DNA of 64,000 bases, taken from NCBI GenBank assembly GCA_002049455.2, contig KV918862.1:1-64000 (forward strand). The letters are read 5' to 3'. The notes under the pieces were generated by a model. It did not search any database. It worked only from the letters and a program-made list of their open reading frames with translations, and had not been told where the DNA came from. Below, piece after piece: positions 33,331 to 44,684 of this stretch (position 1 is the stretch's first letter; each line of letters begins with the position of its first letter). The DNA is from Porphyra umbilicalis (lineage: Eukaryota; Rhodophyta; Bangiophyceae; Bangiales; Bangiaceae). Position numbers and translations under genes: made by a program.

Positions 33331-34116
33331 ATGGCCGCCATCGGTGCCGCTGACGTGGTCGACTTCGGCTCTGGCCCAGCTACTCACGTCAACGACGCCG
33401 GCAGCGAAGGTGCAACTTCCCCCCACCCCCATCGACCCCCCGGTGGCCGCGCCTTCCTCTCCCTTTCCACAGCCACCGCGGTTGGCGTCGGCATCGCTCT
33501 CATCGCCGTGAGCATTTGGACACTCGCTACCACCCTGTCTGTGGACCTCTTTGCCATTGCCGCCTCTGAGGGGGGCCCGACCGCCGCCCGCCACGGCGGC
33601 AGCGCCATTGGCCTCGGCGTCGCGCACATCCTCACCGCCGCCGCCGCGCACGCGGTGGTGGCGCGCCACCGCGGCCGCCGGTCGGTGCTCGTCGCCATCC
33701 TCTACGCTTTAGCGATGAGCTTGTTCCTGTTTGGGCATGGCACCATCACCTTCCTCTACGGATGGCATCGGGAGCACTCGACGGCCGAATGGCTCAGGGT
33801 GGTGGAGGGCGCGTGGGACCTCACCATTGCCGCCGACCCGTCGGCCGTGTGTGCGGTCGAGGGGGACCTGCGCTGCCGGGGGTTGGGCGACCGCGAATGT
33901 CCCCCGTGCGTGGCGGTTGTGACCGACGAGAAGGCCGGCTGCGCGTCGTGCCCGTGCACGCCAGAGACGGCAGGGGTGGTCCGCAGAAGATGCGACTGCG
34001 TGTACTGGGAGCGCGTGCAGGAATCGAAACGGCCGTTGACACGCACCGTTTTCTTTTCGGGACTGCCGGCGATAGTCGCTTTGATCCTGTTCTGGATCGG
34101 ACTGTGCGCGAGGTAG
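33331..34116 (+). CDS. Four-helix membrane protein with Cys-rich loop (tetraspanin-like)
   Basis: A 261-residue frame starts in a good context (GCCATGG). Hydrophobic segments lie at about residues 41-76, 90-110, 117-144 and 238-260. The loop between the third and fourth segments (145-237) carries nine cysteines, in CAV...CRG...CPPC...CASCPC...CDC patterns. Both termini would face the same side, with a short first loop and a long second loop. This topology is that of tetraspanins, organisers of membrane microdomains. The classical CCG motif is absent, so family membership is not proven; an unrelated four-pass protein with a disulfide-rich ectodomain is the alternative. The N-terminal 40 residues are Gly/Pro/His-rich and probably cytoplasmic. 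No intron is needed. Confidence 0.65.
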   Translation: MAAIGAADVVDFGSGPATHVNDAGSEGATSPHPHRPPGGRAFLSLSTATAVGVGIALIAVSIWTLATTLSVDLFAIAASEGGPTAARHGGSAIGLGVAHILTAAAAHAVVARHRGRRSVLVAILYALAMSLFLFGHGTITFLYGWHREHSTAEWLRVVEGAWDLTIAADPSAVCAVEGDLRCRGLGDRECPPCVAVVTDEKAGCASCPCTPETAGVVRRRCDCVYWERVQESKRPLTRTVFFSGLPAIVALILFWIGLCAR

Positions 34117-34449
34117 GTGGCGAGCAGTGCTGCTGGGTGGGGACTCATGGGGGGGCGGGGGTCAAGGACGTGTCAGGTTAGAAAGTCGTGGGAGCCTGCA
34201 GTACAGTGAAAGACGAGAGCGCACGTGACTATGGCGGAAGATTGGGGTCAGGAGGGTTTGGGGATATTCTTTTCGTGACTGGGACAGCCGGCGCGCTTGG
34301 GTCACCGGACGCCTCGCCCAGCCGCACCATGTTTGTCCGTTCGTGGTTGACTGATCGGAGCCAGCAACGGCTCTCGCTCGGCGGACTTCGGACAGGGACC
34401 TGGAGCCGGAGCATCGGGTCACTACGGATGGATCTGGCGGACCTCTGAC

Positions 34450-35920
34450 AAAAAAAACCGGCGCCGTTTGCTTGCAGGGCTTGCTGCCTTGCAATCTTGA
34501 CTTGCACAACGCGCAAGGCGCGTGCTCGCCGCGCGCGCAGAGCGCCGCGGCCGCGACGCCGCAGCGGAACGGCCTCGGCCGCACGCCGTGGGGCGCCGCG
34601 GGGCACGGGGTGGACCCACGGAATGGCCAAAGACAGCCACCGCCTAAATAGACAGGCGGGCGCCGGCCGCCGACAGCCGTGGCGGCGGTGGCGCCCCCCC
34701 CTCCCCCCCCTCCCCCTCCCCCAAGCCGCGCGCCGACGCCCCACCACGGCCCCACGCGCGGAGCGACGCGGGCGGGTCCCGCGCGACCGGCGCGGCGGCG
34801 ACGCCGCGCGTGCCCCCCCGCCGCCGCTGCGGCCGTGCCGACGCGCGTCGTGTCGCGCCCACCGCCGCCACCGCGCGGCGCCGCCACCATTGCCACGGCC
34901 GCAGCGGTGGCCGCCACGACGTCCGACAGACGGCGGCGGCGTCGCCTCGCCGCTGCCGCCTCTTGCCGCGACGGCGGTGCGTCGCCGACGGCGTAGCAGC
35001 GGCGCTTCGACGACACGCGTGGCCGCGCCCCCCCGCTGCCACGGGCAATACCACCGAACGGCCGGCGCCGCGGCCACCGCCGCTGCCGCTGCGGCCGCCA
35101 TCAGCGCGGCGTGCCGCCGCCGCCGCGCGCCGCCGCCGCGCGTCGCCGCCGTCCGTCACCCGGCCGCGGAGCGCCGCGGACCGAGCGTCGCGCGGCGGCG
35201 GCGGCGCGGCCACCGCCATGACGGCAGTCGCCGCGGCACCGGCCACGACGCGCGCCGCCGCCGCCGCTGCCACCTTGGCCACCGGTGGCTGCCCTTCACG
35301 GGCGCTGAAGCTGCGGCCGCCGCTGCCGCCAGAGGCGGCGGCGAGCCGCCCGCGGCACGTCGGCGCGGCCGCTGGAGCAGTCGTGCCCCCACCCAGTCGG
35401 TGCCCGCCGCTGCCACTGGTCGTCGCTGCTCCAGTCGACCCTGCGGCGTGTCCCCCCCCCGCCCCCCCGCCGACCGGTCGAGACGCCATGGTCGCGGCGG
35501 CTTCGGTGGGGGCAACCCCCACAGCAGAGCCGCCGATCGACCGCAGCTCCTGGTGCAATGGGGGGGGGGGGGGGTGGTGGGGAGGGATGGAACCGCGCGC
35601 CACCGACGGTCGGCCGGCGCCGGGGTGTGTGGCCTTTCGCGGTTGCGGCGGCGGTCGGTGGCCACGTCGGCTTCCCGCCGCGGGAGCCACCGCGCTGACG
35701 GCGTGCGTCACCGCCGTCGCCGTGCTGCTGCGGGCCAACCGCCGAGACTGGGGGAAGGGGGGGGTGCCGCACGGTGCAGAGCGGGGGGTCGTCTGGTCTT
35801 GGCAGAGTCTGCGCGAGTGAGACGGGGGACGCGGAGGCAGGGCAGCAGTGACGACTGTGAACGCAAGATTTCTTGTTTTTTTTCGTGCAAAGGCCGTCCT
35901 TTTTCAAGGTGGAAATAGGT
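34450..35920. other. Very GC-rich region with overlapping open frames, coding strand undecided
   Basis: Long frames are open on both strands because stop codons are rare at this GC. The two best candidates are plus 34810-35820 (Ala/Pro-rich, ending LTACVTAVAVLLRANRRDWG and a short tail) and minus 34644-35738 (Ala/Gly/Ser-rich). Neither shows a recognisable domain, signal or conserved block. A gene may be present but I cannot choose between them. Confidence 0.3.
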
Positions 35921-36730
35921 TCGTGTGACCATCTTTCAAATCCAAAGCCGGGTCCACAGCCGGGAGGATGAGGTTGGAGTCCCGCGCGACCGGCGGTGGT
36001 GGCTTGGGCGGTCTTCGGCGCCGTGAAAGTCTTGCTAGCGTCGACATGCCGGCGATGTCGACCAAAGGCCATTTGGAGATAGAGAGCTCCGTCAGGCATT
36101 CTGTGGCGCACGGGCTTGTGTTGGGAAGCACAACTGCAGGGGAGCAAAGCCGTGCCGCTTTCCAGACCGTGTCATCAACATCGATGCGGTTGGTGTGCAT
36201 TCCTACACGATGGAACAGTGGGCAAGAAGACGTGCACTGTTACTCTGCCATCAACGTGGCCGCGAGGTGCCCCAACGACGGGCTGCCGAGCCGGCCGCCG
36301 CTTCAGCTCCCACCTGCATTCCTGTTGAGCAACAGACACCTTTGAACGATGGGTTCCTCTGTACCACAGCGTACTGCACGTTGCTCATGGAATGGCTTCT
36401 TATGTGCACACGCACATCACGAAGGATAGGGAAAATAGTCGAAAAGGCCGAGAGAAAGAAGGACAGAGACCAATCAACGTACGTGCGGCGACGCAAGTGA
36501 GAACAGACCAGGCGCAACGCAAAGGAAACAAAGCTTGCCAGCAAGCCGAGACCCAAAAGGCCGCTGCTCTTGAATGAGTGTGCGCTCCCCCCACCCCCCA
36601 CCTCTCGTGCTGGGAGGTCTCATTCATAAAAAAAGCCGCGTCTCCCCCCACGCGGTTGGCCCCGCTGGCACCCGCCGCCGGCCCCATGTCGATCGTCCGC
36701 GTCGCCACCGCGGTAGGGACGACGCCGCCT
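35921..36730. other. No gene recognised
   Basis: Lower GC than its neighbours; only short frames. It contains the sequence downstream of the secreted-protein gene that ends at 36731. Confidence 0.4.
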
Positions 36731-37681
36731 CTATCGGCCAAACGCCGTCGCGCGCGCGCCAGGCGGCGCGCCGGCCGTGGCAGCACCGCCACGGCCGCCC
36801 GGCGCCACGTCCACCGCGCCGAAGAATCGCCCCAGATTGGCGGGCGCCAACACGGGCTTGGGCGTCGACGACGCCGTCGACCGCACCGGCGCCGGAGCGG
36901 GCGTCGGCGCCTGCGTCGGCGCCGGGGCGGGCATGGGTGCCTGCGTCGGCGCCGGGGCGGGCATGGGTGCCTGCGTCGGCGCCGGGGCGGGCATGGGTGC
37001 CTGCGTCGGCGCCGGGGCGGGCATGGGTGCCTGCGTCGGCGCCGGAGCGGGCTTCGGCGTCTGCGTCGGCGCCGGAGCGGGCGTTGGCGCCCGCGTCGAC
37101 GTTACGGCGCCGTCGCGCGGCGGCGGCGGCACCCCCCCCCCGGTCGACACGTCGATGGTCGCCACGAATTGGGCGCCGGTCGTTGGCGATGGGCCGCCCA
37201 TGGCCGGGCCATCGGGGGCACCCCCCGTCGGCATTGCCATTGCCATTGGCGACGGCGGCGGCGGGGCCGTCGGCGACGGCGTGCGGGCAGCCACGCCCCC
37301 GCCGGGCGACACGTCAATGGTCGCCACGAATTGGGCCCCGGTCGTCGGCGCCGGCGCGCTCGGCGCCATCATGAGGGGCGACGGTGGCCTTGCCGCGATG
37401 CCCCCGCACGGTGGCACGTCCGCCATCCCACCGGGCGACGGCGCCAGCGGCGGCGGCGGCGACGGCGACGGCGGTGCCGGGCCCCCGCCGGGCGACACGT
37501 CAATGGCCGCCACAAACTGCGCGCCGGTCGTGGGCGCCGGCGCAGCGGGGGCGCCCGTCACCGTCGCGGCGGCGGTCGTGGTGAGGACCGCCGCGGCGGT
37601 GGCGGCGGCGGCGGCGGCGGCAGCCCAGCGGCGGCCGCCCCGGCGCCGCGGGGGGCCGTCGGCGCGCGTCGGTCGGCCCAT
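36731..37681 (-). CDS. Secreted modular proline-rich repeat protein
   Basis: A 316-residue frame begins at the ATG at 37681, where a basic n-region (RRRGGRR) is followed by an Ala-rich hydrophobic stretch (about residues 19-35) typical of a signal peptide. After it come three near-identical modules with the core TTGAQFVATIDVSPGGG at roughly 45-70, 108-130 and 152-172, separated by Pro/Ser/Ala linkers. A run of about six decapeptides PAPAPTQAPM follows, then a final diverged module (GRFFGAVDVAPGG). This is the layout of an extracellular or cell-wall protein in which short modules are held by Pro/Thr linkers, probably O-glycosylated. The repeated module is not one that I recognise; it is too short for a known carbohydrate-binding domain and lacks cysteines. 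The strand was chosen over the open plus frame because the latter gives only Gly/Ala text without modules. Confidence 0.6.
   Translation of the reverse strand: MGRPTRADGPPRRRGGRRWAAAAAAAATAAAVLTTTAAATVTGAPAAPAPTTGAQFVAAIDVSPGGGPAPPSPSPPPPLAPSPGGMADVPPCGGIAARPPSPLMMAPSAPAPTTGAQFVATIDVSPGGGVAARTPSPTAPPPPSPMAMAMPTGGAPDGPAMGGPSPTTGAQFVATIDVSTGGGVPPPPRDGAVTSTRAPTPAPAPTQTPKPAPAPTQAPMPAPAPTQAPMPAPAPTQAPMPAPAPTQAPMPAPAPTQAPTPAPAPVRSTASSTPKPVLAPANLGRFFGAVDVAPGGRGGAATAGAPPGARATAFGR
36890..37095. repeat. 30-bp tandem repeat (PAPAPTQAPM array)
   Basis: The 30-bp unit GCCTGCGTCGGCGCCGGGGC plus GGGCATGGGT repeats about six times, the central copies identical. It encodes one decapeptide per unit on the minus strand. 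Confidence 0.9.
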
Positions 37682-38285
37682 GGTGCTGTCAGGGGGAGGG
37701 TGGGGGACGCGGCGGGACGGGTATGAAGGCAACAGCTTGTACGGGGCAAGGGAAGGGGGGAGGGCTTGCAGTGAGGGGCGGGAAGGGCGGCGCAAGCGGG
37801 ACGCGGGGAGGGCGGTGGCGAGTCGTGGTGGTTTGCGGTCGGTGCGTCCAACCGAAGCCACCACCGTGCGCTCTTATCCGCTACACCGCCGACGGCGGAG
37901 CCGACGAGGCCACCTGTCTCGGCGGCGGCGAGTCGTCGTCCTCGCATCGCCACCCGCCGCGTCGGGCGGCTGCGCGAGGGACATACCGAGCGCGGACCGC
38001 CGCACGAGGACGCACGAGGACCGGGGGAGCGCCACCTACCGCCGCCGGTCGCGGCGGGCACCGCCCGCCGCCGCCCCCAAGCCGCCCGCCCGCGACTTGC
38101 ACGCGCGCCGCTGGTCGATGGCGGCGCGGGCGACCCACGGCAGGGCGGCGCGGCGCCGTCAGCCACACGCGAGGACAGGGGTTTCACCATCCATCGAGGA
38201 GATCCTTTTGTTGTTTGGGGCACACCCTCCCTCCCGCCCACCCAGACTCCTCCCAAAGGGGCCCGGGCGATGAGCATGCGCCAGA
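37682..38285. other. No gene supported
   Basis: GC-rich; presumed upstream region of the minus-strand secreted-protein gene. Open frames on both strands show no domains. Confidence 0.35.
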
Positions 38286-38435
38286 GCGATGCGAGGACGG
38301 CACCGCCGACCGTCAGCCTTGGCGGCGGTGCCGGCCCGGGCATCCGCCGCCCTCGCCAGGGCGATGCGAGGACGGCACCGCCGACCGTCAGCCGTGGCGG
38401 CGGTGCTGGCCCGGGCATCATGTCATGCAGCCGCC
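38286..38435. repeat. Two-copy 75-bp direct repeat
   Basis: GCGATGCGAGGACGGCACCG starts copies at 38286 and 38361, nearly identical over about 65 bp. The 75-bp period is a multiple of three. Confidence 0.8.
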
Positions 38436-38495
38436 GCGGAAGGAGCTGGGAGGGCGGCGGATGATCCGCCGCCCTCCCACCTCCTTCCGCGGCGG
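38431..38495. repeat. Near-perfect palindrome, 32-bp arms
   Basis: Arms 38431-38462 and 38464-38495 are reverse complements with one mismatch and a single central base. The centre reads GGCGGATGATCCGCC. It would form a very stable hairpin; it may be a terminator, an inverted-repeat remnant or a recombination scar. Confidence 0.7.
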
Positions 38496-38805
38496 CGGCC
38501 CGGAAAGTGGCCGGCAATCTGCCACGGTCGACACTCTCAAGAGCGGCGGCGCGGGGGAGCCACCCGCCGGTCTCTGGGGGCAAGGCAGGCCCGTGCAGCA
38601 GACGGCGCTTCCCCATTGATTGCCCGACGGTTTGCAGCCCCGCGGCAGATTGACAATCTCCCCCCCTCTCGACGCTTCCCGCCGCGCGCCCGATCGACGC
38701 GCGCGGCTGCAAAAGCCGCGTCAGAGGTTTCATCACGCCCGCGACCGCGGCGTGTGAGCCGCACGCGCCGCACGCGCCCGCGCACCGCTGCCGGGCGTGA
38801 CGCGT

Positions 38806-40252
38806 AAGAGCAAGTCTAGCCGTGCGCCATTGCGCTATCGTCAATTCGCCATATGTTTTGGCGATAGCACAGCGCATCTCTATCGGTCAATTCCTTCGCC
38901 ATATCCATAAGTGGAGCCCTATCAGTGATGGGGCCAGAGGTGTGATTATAATCATTCCTGGGCTCGGTTAAAATTATTATAATCAACCCCTTGATTTTAA
39001 ATCGTATGGGGCGATTTTTATTGATTATAATCATTGGCCACGATTATAATCATTGGGCGCCTTTACGACAGAGCAGAATTACGCATAAGTATGATAACAG
39101 TCCAATCAAGTCTACATTAGACGTCAGAAGCCAACTTACTAAGCATCCCTTGTAAAGCTACGAGTGTGACTTCGGCAGGGTTGCAGGCTGTGTTCCTGCC
39201 GAAATAAGACAGTGCCGACACTGCCGCCGCTGAGCAGCAACTGATGGTGAGAAACAATCGTGGAGCTGAAGCGACATGTTATTCTGGATAGTGAGACTCA
39301 GGTCTGGCCTGAGCGGTTGCTCGTGACGACGCCGCGGCTTTGGCCAAGCGTCCTCCTGCGCTCCAGTCGCTTCACGGGCTACGAAAAACGCATGGGAGGC
39401 CAACGTGAATCGACCACACCTGATAACTTCACTCAGATGTACTATGTACGATGCTATGTGGCAATTGTGTACTGATGCCATGGTAACCTTGGCTTTTTTT
39501 GCAGATGCCTGTCTTCATATGCATGTGGTGCTCTTCAACGCTCTGTCGCTTGGCTCAGACTCTTTCTTCACTCTTCCCTGCGCGCAGATGCATCAGACTG
39601 CTATGCTCGTTGCCAGTTCTGCCATCTGTGGAAGCGTACCGTGTGAGTGCAGCAGGGCATGTCCTTAGCAATGTTGACACTAACGACAGACGTGAACTTG
39701 CCAAACAGCCAGAGAAACGCTGGAATCTGTCAGTTGGCAGGCCAACCAGCAGTCTCCATCTGCCAGTAGCCCCCCTCATGTAAGCCCAACTGTAAATCCC
39801 CCTGCATGGCCATGTGATTATAATCATCAGCCCCGTGATGCAAAATGATTATAATAATTATAATCATCATGATTATAATCAAATGAAAATCACCTGCCAC
39901 CTCTGCCCATCACCCACTTCGATGGCCCATGCCTCTTGAATGGACAAAAGAGAGCCCTCCAGCACAAGAGATCGCCTTGCAGTGTATCAAGTCCCCCCAT
40001 GGGGTCGCTGAGGGATGGGGCCGTTGACAACTTCAATCCTGGTGGACACGAGACATCTGTCACCCCATCATGCCATTGGCCCACGTATTTAGCGAAGAGG
40101 GTATCTTTCGCTATCCTTCTCGCTATCCTGTGCAGATTTGGCGAAGGCGATGGCGCACTGGCGAGGAACATGACGAAATGGCGCACCGATAGAGATGCCC
40201 TTCGCCATCCGCCGTCGCAGAATGGCGAAATGGCGCACCGATAGACTTGGTC
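38806..40252. mobile_element. Non-autonomous DNA transposon, TAA target duplication (PIF/Harbinger-like)
   Basis: The left end GAGCAAGTCTAGCCGTGCGC and the inverted right end GACCAAGTCTATCGGTGCGC match over about 26 bp with a few mismatches, followed by further subterminal inverted matches (CATCTCTATCGGT, TTCGCCAT). TAA directly flanks both ends (38803-38805 and 40253-40255), the 3-bp TWA duplication typical of PIF/Harbinger. The interior is AT-richer than its surroundings and has no frame resembling a transposase. Clusters of the palindrome GATTATAATC sit near both ends. It is probably a 1447-bp deletion derivative mobilised in trans. Confidence 0.7.
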
Positions 40253-41447
40253 TAAGGGGCGATCATCGCCACGATGGCCGCCGCGCCGGGCGCGCACGGC
40301 CGCCCACGCCCACACACCGTCGCGTGGGGCGCCGAGGAGCACGGGCCTCGAGCACGCGCGCCCACCCCTCCTCCGCTCTCGCAACCCCAACGCGACAGCC
40401 GCCGTCGGCCCGCCGCCGCACACTCCTTGGCCGGTGCCGGGTGCACCGTGGTCTAGCCTGGCTACCGCTCTTGGCCGCGACCGCCGGCGCCGCCGTGGGT
40501 TCAGCAGGACAACGGCGGTGACCGACCCACCGTCCATCGGCGGCCGTCAGGGGGGGAAGCGCCGGCGCAGGGCAGCGGTTTCGATAGCCCTCGCGTCCAG
40601 CGTGCCAGAGGCTGGCTTTTCGACTCGCCAGACGAGCCCCGGGGGGCCACGACCGACGGTGCGCACCCACCCAAAGGCACCCTTTGTCCTCTTGCACCGG
40701 CGAGCCTGTCAGCACCCACCGCATGGATGCAGCATCCATGTGATGGCGTTAAGGGCGCCACGTACTGTGCGTGCTGTGGGGTGCCGCAGCGCCGCAGCAC
40801 CGCCCGTGTCGCCGCTTGCACAGTCCATGCAACAGACGGAGACGGTTTCCGTCGCAGGCCAGGCATCCGTCCCATCCCAGTCCAGTGGTTTTGTGCACTA
40901 CATTTCTACAACACAATTCTGTTACAAATCGTTGGAAGCCCCCCCCCAGAGCAGGGGGCTCTCCCAGTGTCCTGCGAGCTTCGCCAATTGTTGATATTGA
41001 GCATCAGAGACAGAGAGAGGAAAGCAAGGAAGCGCCACGCATCGGAAACAGTGTTCCCCGTGCATGATGAAGCGCTCCTGGAACCACGCGCTTGCTGCTG
41101 GCTGCTGCGCCAGCCGTTCCGCCTCAGCGCGCCAGACGCCGAGTGCCACACCCGCTGGGTGTGGGGGGCGCGGCGGGGGTGCACGAGCGAAAAAAAAAGC
41201 GTGAGGGGTGTGACGCGGGCGGCCCGCCGCGGCGCCCCCCCCCCGCCCAATAAAAAAAGCAAAAAAAAAGCACGCGGCCACGCGCCGGCCCGCCGGCGTG
41301 CGCGCGCCCCACGGGCCAACCGAGCCCCCGCCGACGCGCGGCGCGGCGCGCTCGCCCGCCCGCCCCACCACCGGGGGGGTCCCCCGTCGCCACGCGCGCG
41401 CGCGCGCCCGCCACCCCCCCCCCCCCCCCCCACCCCCGCCGCCCGAA
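40253..41447. other. No gene supported; downstream region of the kinase gene
   Basis: GC-rich with open frames on both strands. 41140-41450 is the probable 3' end or untranslated region of the minus-strand kinase gene, whose exact stop is unclear because of poly-C runs. Confidence 0.35.
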
Positions 41448-44257
41448 TCAAGTCGGCCACACGAGCACCCCCCCCCGCGCAGCGGGCGCGGGGCGCCCCC
41501 CCCCCCCCCTCCGCCCCCCCCCCCCCCGACCCTCCGCGGCAGCTGCTGCGCGGCAGCCGACGCGGCGTCGACCGCCGCCGCCGCCGCGGCGGCCGCAACC
41601 GCCGCAACCGCCGCCTCTGCCGCCGTCGCGGGCGCGTCGGCGGCGCGCGACGCGGCGGCGGCGGCGGCGGCGGCCGCCTCGGCGGCCGTCGCCGCCGCCG
41701 CGCGGCCGACGTTGTCGCGGAGCCACGGGGGGGCGGCAAAGAGCCCAAACGGGCCCCCGCCGTCGGCAGCGGCGGCGGCGACGGACGGGGCGGCCCCCGC
41801 GGGGCCGGCGGCGGCGGCCGCCATCGCCGCCGCCGCCGCCGCCGCGGGGCCGCCGAGCGTGGCCCACGGGCGCGCCGGGGGGGGCGCCGGCGGCCGGCGA
41901 CGGCGGCGGGCGGGCACGCCGCCGCCGCCGCCCGAGGGAGCGGCCACCGCCCGCGTGGCGGCGCCGCCGGCGCGGCGCCGCGCGGCGCCCGCCCCCCCGC
42001 CCGCGGGCGGCAGGCGCTGCCCCCGCCGGCTGCCGGCGGGCGCCTCCCCCCCGCCACGGGGCGGCCGCGGGGCGTCGGCGGCGGCACGCGGCGGCAGTCG
42101 CGCCAGCCGGCGGCGGTGGCCCCCCACCCCCCCCCCCCGCCCCCCCCACCCGCGGCGGCGACCCCCCCCCCCCAACGGCGCCGCCGCCGTCGCCATGGAC
42201 GCGCAAGGCGCCGACGGCGTCGGCGGCGGCGGCGGCGGCGGCCATGCGCCACGCGGGCGGCTCGACGCCTGCCTCTTCCGCCCACGCGACAAAGGCGGCG
42301 CGGTCGCCCGACGCGGAGCGCCCCCCCGACGAGGTCGTGCTTGTAAAGGAGCCCGACGCGCGCGCAATGTCCGGGAGCGACGAGGAGTGGGCGACGGCGG
42401 GGACGGGGGGGAGGGTGCTCGACGCGGCAACGCCCCCAAAACTGCCCCCGCCCGTCGACGCGGTCGCCGCCGCAAAGGCGGCGGCGGCGGCCGCAACGGT
42501 CGCCGCCGCCGCCGTCGCCGCCGCCGCCGCCGCGTCGCCCGCGTCGCCGGCGGTGGCGATGGGGGCGGGGAGGCCCGCCGCGGCGGCCACCGCCGCGGCC
42601 GACGAGGCAGACGCGGCGGCGGGGGCGGCGCCGAGCGCCGGCGCCGGCGCGCGGCGGCCCGACGGGAGGGCGGTGGGGGAGACGGCCGCCTCCTCCCCAA
42701 ACGCCAGCGGCGGCGAGTCGCCGCCGTCGCCGCGAAACGCCGACCCCGTCGAATCGTCGCGCGCGACGAGCGGGTGCGGGCCGCCGCCAGCCCCCCCCCC
42801 GCCACCCCCGCCGCCGCCGCCGCCGCTGCCGCCGCGGCCCGCCGCGGCCGCACCCGCCGCCGACAGCGCCGCGGCGCCGAGGCCCGTAAAGCTGCCCAAG
42901 CTCCCCCCCCCCCCCCGAGCCCCCCCCCCCAGATGGCGCCGCCACGGGCCCGAGCGTCGGCGTGCCGCGCGCGCCGGCCGGGAGGACGGCCGCAAAAAAC
43001 TTGTCGCGCAGCGCCTCTGCCGCCGTCACGCGGGCGGCGGGGTCGTAGACGAGCATCGCCGCGACGGCGCCCTCAAACGCCGTATACTCCCGCTCCACCG
43101 CCGCGGCGGCCGACGGGGAGAGCGACGCGGTCGCCGCCGCCCGCCGCGACGCGGTGAGTTGGCCGATAAAGCGGGCGGCGAGGGGCGCGTCGCCGCCCCC
43201 CACCGCCGCCGCCACGGCGGGCATGCACAGCGCCGACGCGGACGCGCTGTTGCCGCCGCCGCCGCCGCCCACGCCGGCGGCGCGCGTGCCCGCCGTGCCG
43301 ACGGCGCCGCCGCCGCCCGCCGCGGCGGCGCCCGCGGCTGCTCCCCGGCCCGCCGCTGCGGCTGCCGCCGCCGTTGACGACGCCGTCGCCGCCGCCGCGG
43401 CCGGCGGCGGCCGCAGCGTGTAGGCGCCCGTCACGTCGTCGCGGATGAAAAACTGGGCCGCCTTGGGCGCCGCGTCGAGCATCGCCGCCGGCGGGAGGCC
43501 GAGGCGGCTAACAATGATGCTCATTTGGTCGGCCTCGTCGGCGCCCGGGAACAGCGGGTAGCCCGTGTGGAGTTCGACGAGCATGCAGCCGAGGGACCAC
43601 ACGTCCACGGGGTGCCCGTACGGCAAGCCGAGGATGACCTCGGGCGCGCGGTAAAAGCGCGACTGCACGTACGCGTACGTGGCGTCGGCGAGGCGGGACG
43701 CCGACCCAAAGTCCACCACCTTGATCGCGCTCCGCTGCGCGTGGCGCAGCAGCACGTTTTCGGGCTTGAGGTCCGCGTGCACGACGCCAACGTCGGGGCG
43801 GCCGAGGAAGGCGAGGCACGCAAGGATTTGGGCGCCAAACTTGCGCGCGAGCCGCAGCTTGACGCCCGCAAAGTCAGTCGAGCGGAGCAGGTCGTAGAGG
43901 CTGACGGAGAGGAGCTCGAGGACGAGGCACTGGTGGCCGCGCTCGACAAAGCGCGCGCGGAGGCGCAGCACCGCGTGCGCGTCGGTCGGGTCGCGGCGGT
44001 TGAGGAAGGCGGTGAGGCGCGCCTCCCCCGCCGCTTGCGCGAGGTACGCCTCGTCCGCCTTGACAATCTTGACCGCCACGTGCTCCCCCGTGTGCGTGTC
44101 GAGCGCCTTGACGACTTGGCCAAAGGAGCCCCGCCCAATGACGCGCTCGAGGAGGTACCGCGCGTGGAGCATCGCGCCGGGCCGCACCACGTAATCCCGG
44201 TTGGCGTCGCACACGGGCGCGGGGGACACCGTGTCCCCGCTCCCCGCCCGCAGGCGC

Positions 44258-44289
<32 letters not shown>

Positions 44290-44612
44290 GACAAAGGTGC
44301 GCGAGGCGGCGGCGGCGGCGGCGCCGCCGCCGCGGGCGCCCGCCCCGCCCCACGCCGAGCCGGCGTAGGCGGCGGCGGCCGAGCCGGCGCGCCCGCCGCC
44401 GCCGCCGCCGACGCCGCCGCCGCCGCGGCCGTCAAAGCTGCCGCCGCGCTTGCCCCACCCCCGCTCGTGCGACGCGTGGCGCGTCAGGTGCCGCCGCCCC
44501 GCGCGGACGGCGTGGGAGCCGAGCACCCCCGGCTCGGGCGTCGCCGTCGCCGCCGAGGAGACGGACGACATGCGGCCGACGAGGCCGCTGCCGCTGCCGC
44601 TGAGGCCGCCCC

Positions 44613-44684
<72 letters not shown>

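Noticed and set aside
41298-43377. Long plus-strand open frames across the kinase gene
   Set aside because: They are Arg/Pro/Ala-rich shadows of the minus-strand kinase region; the opposite strand carries recognisable motifs.
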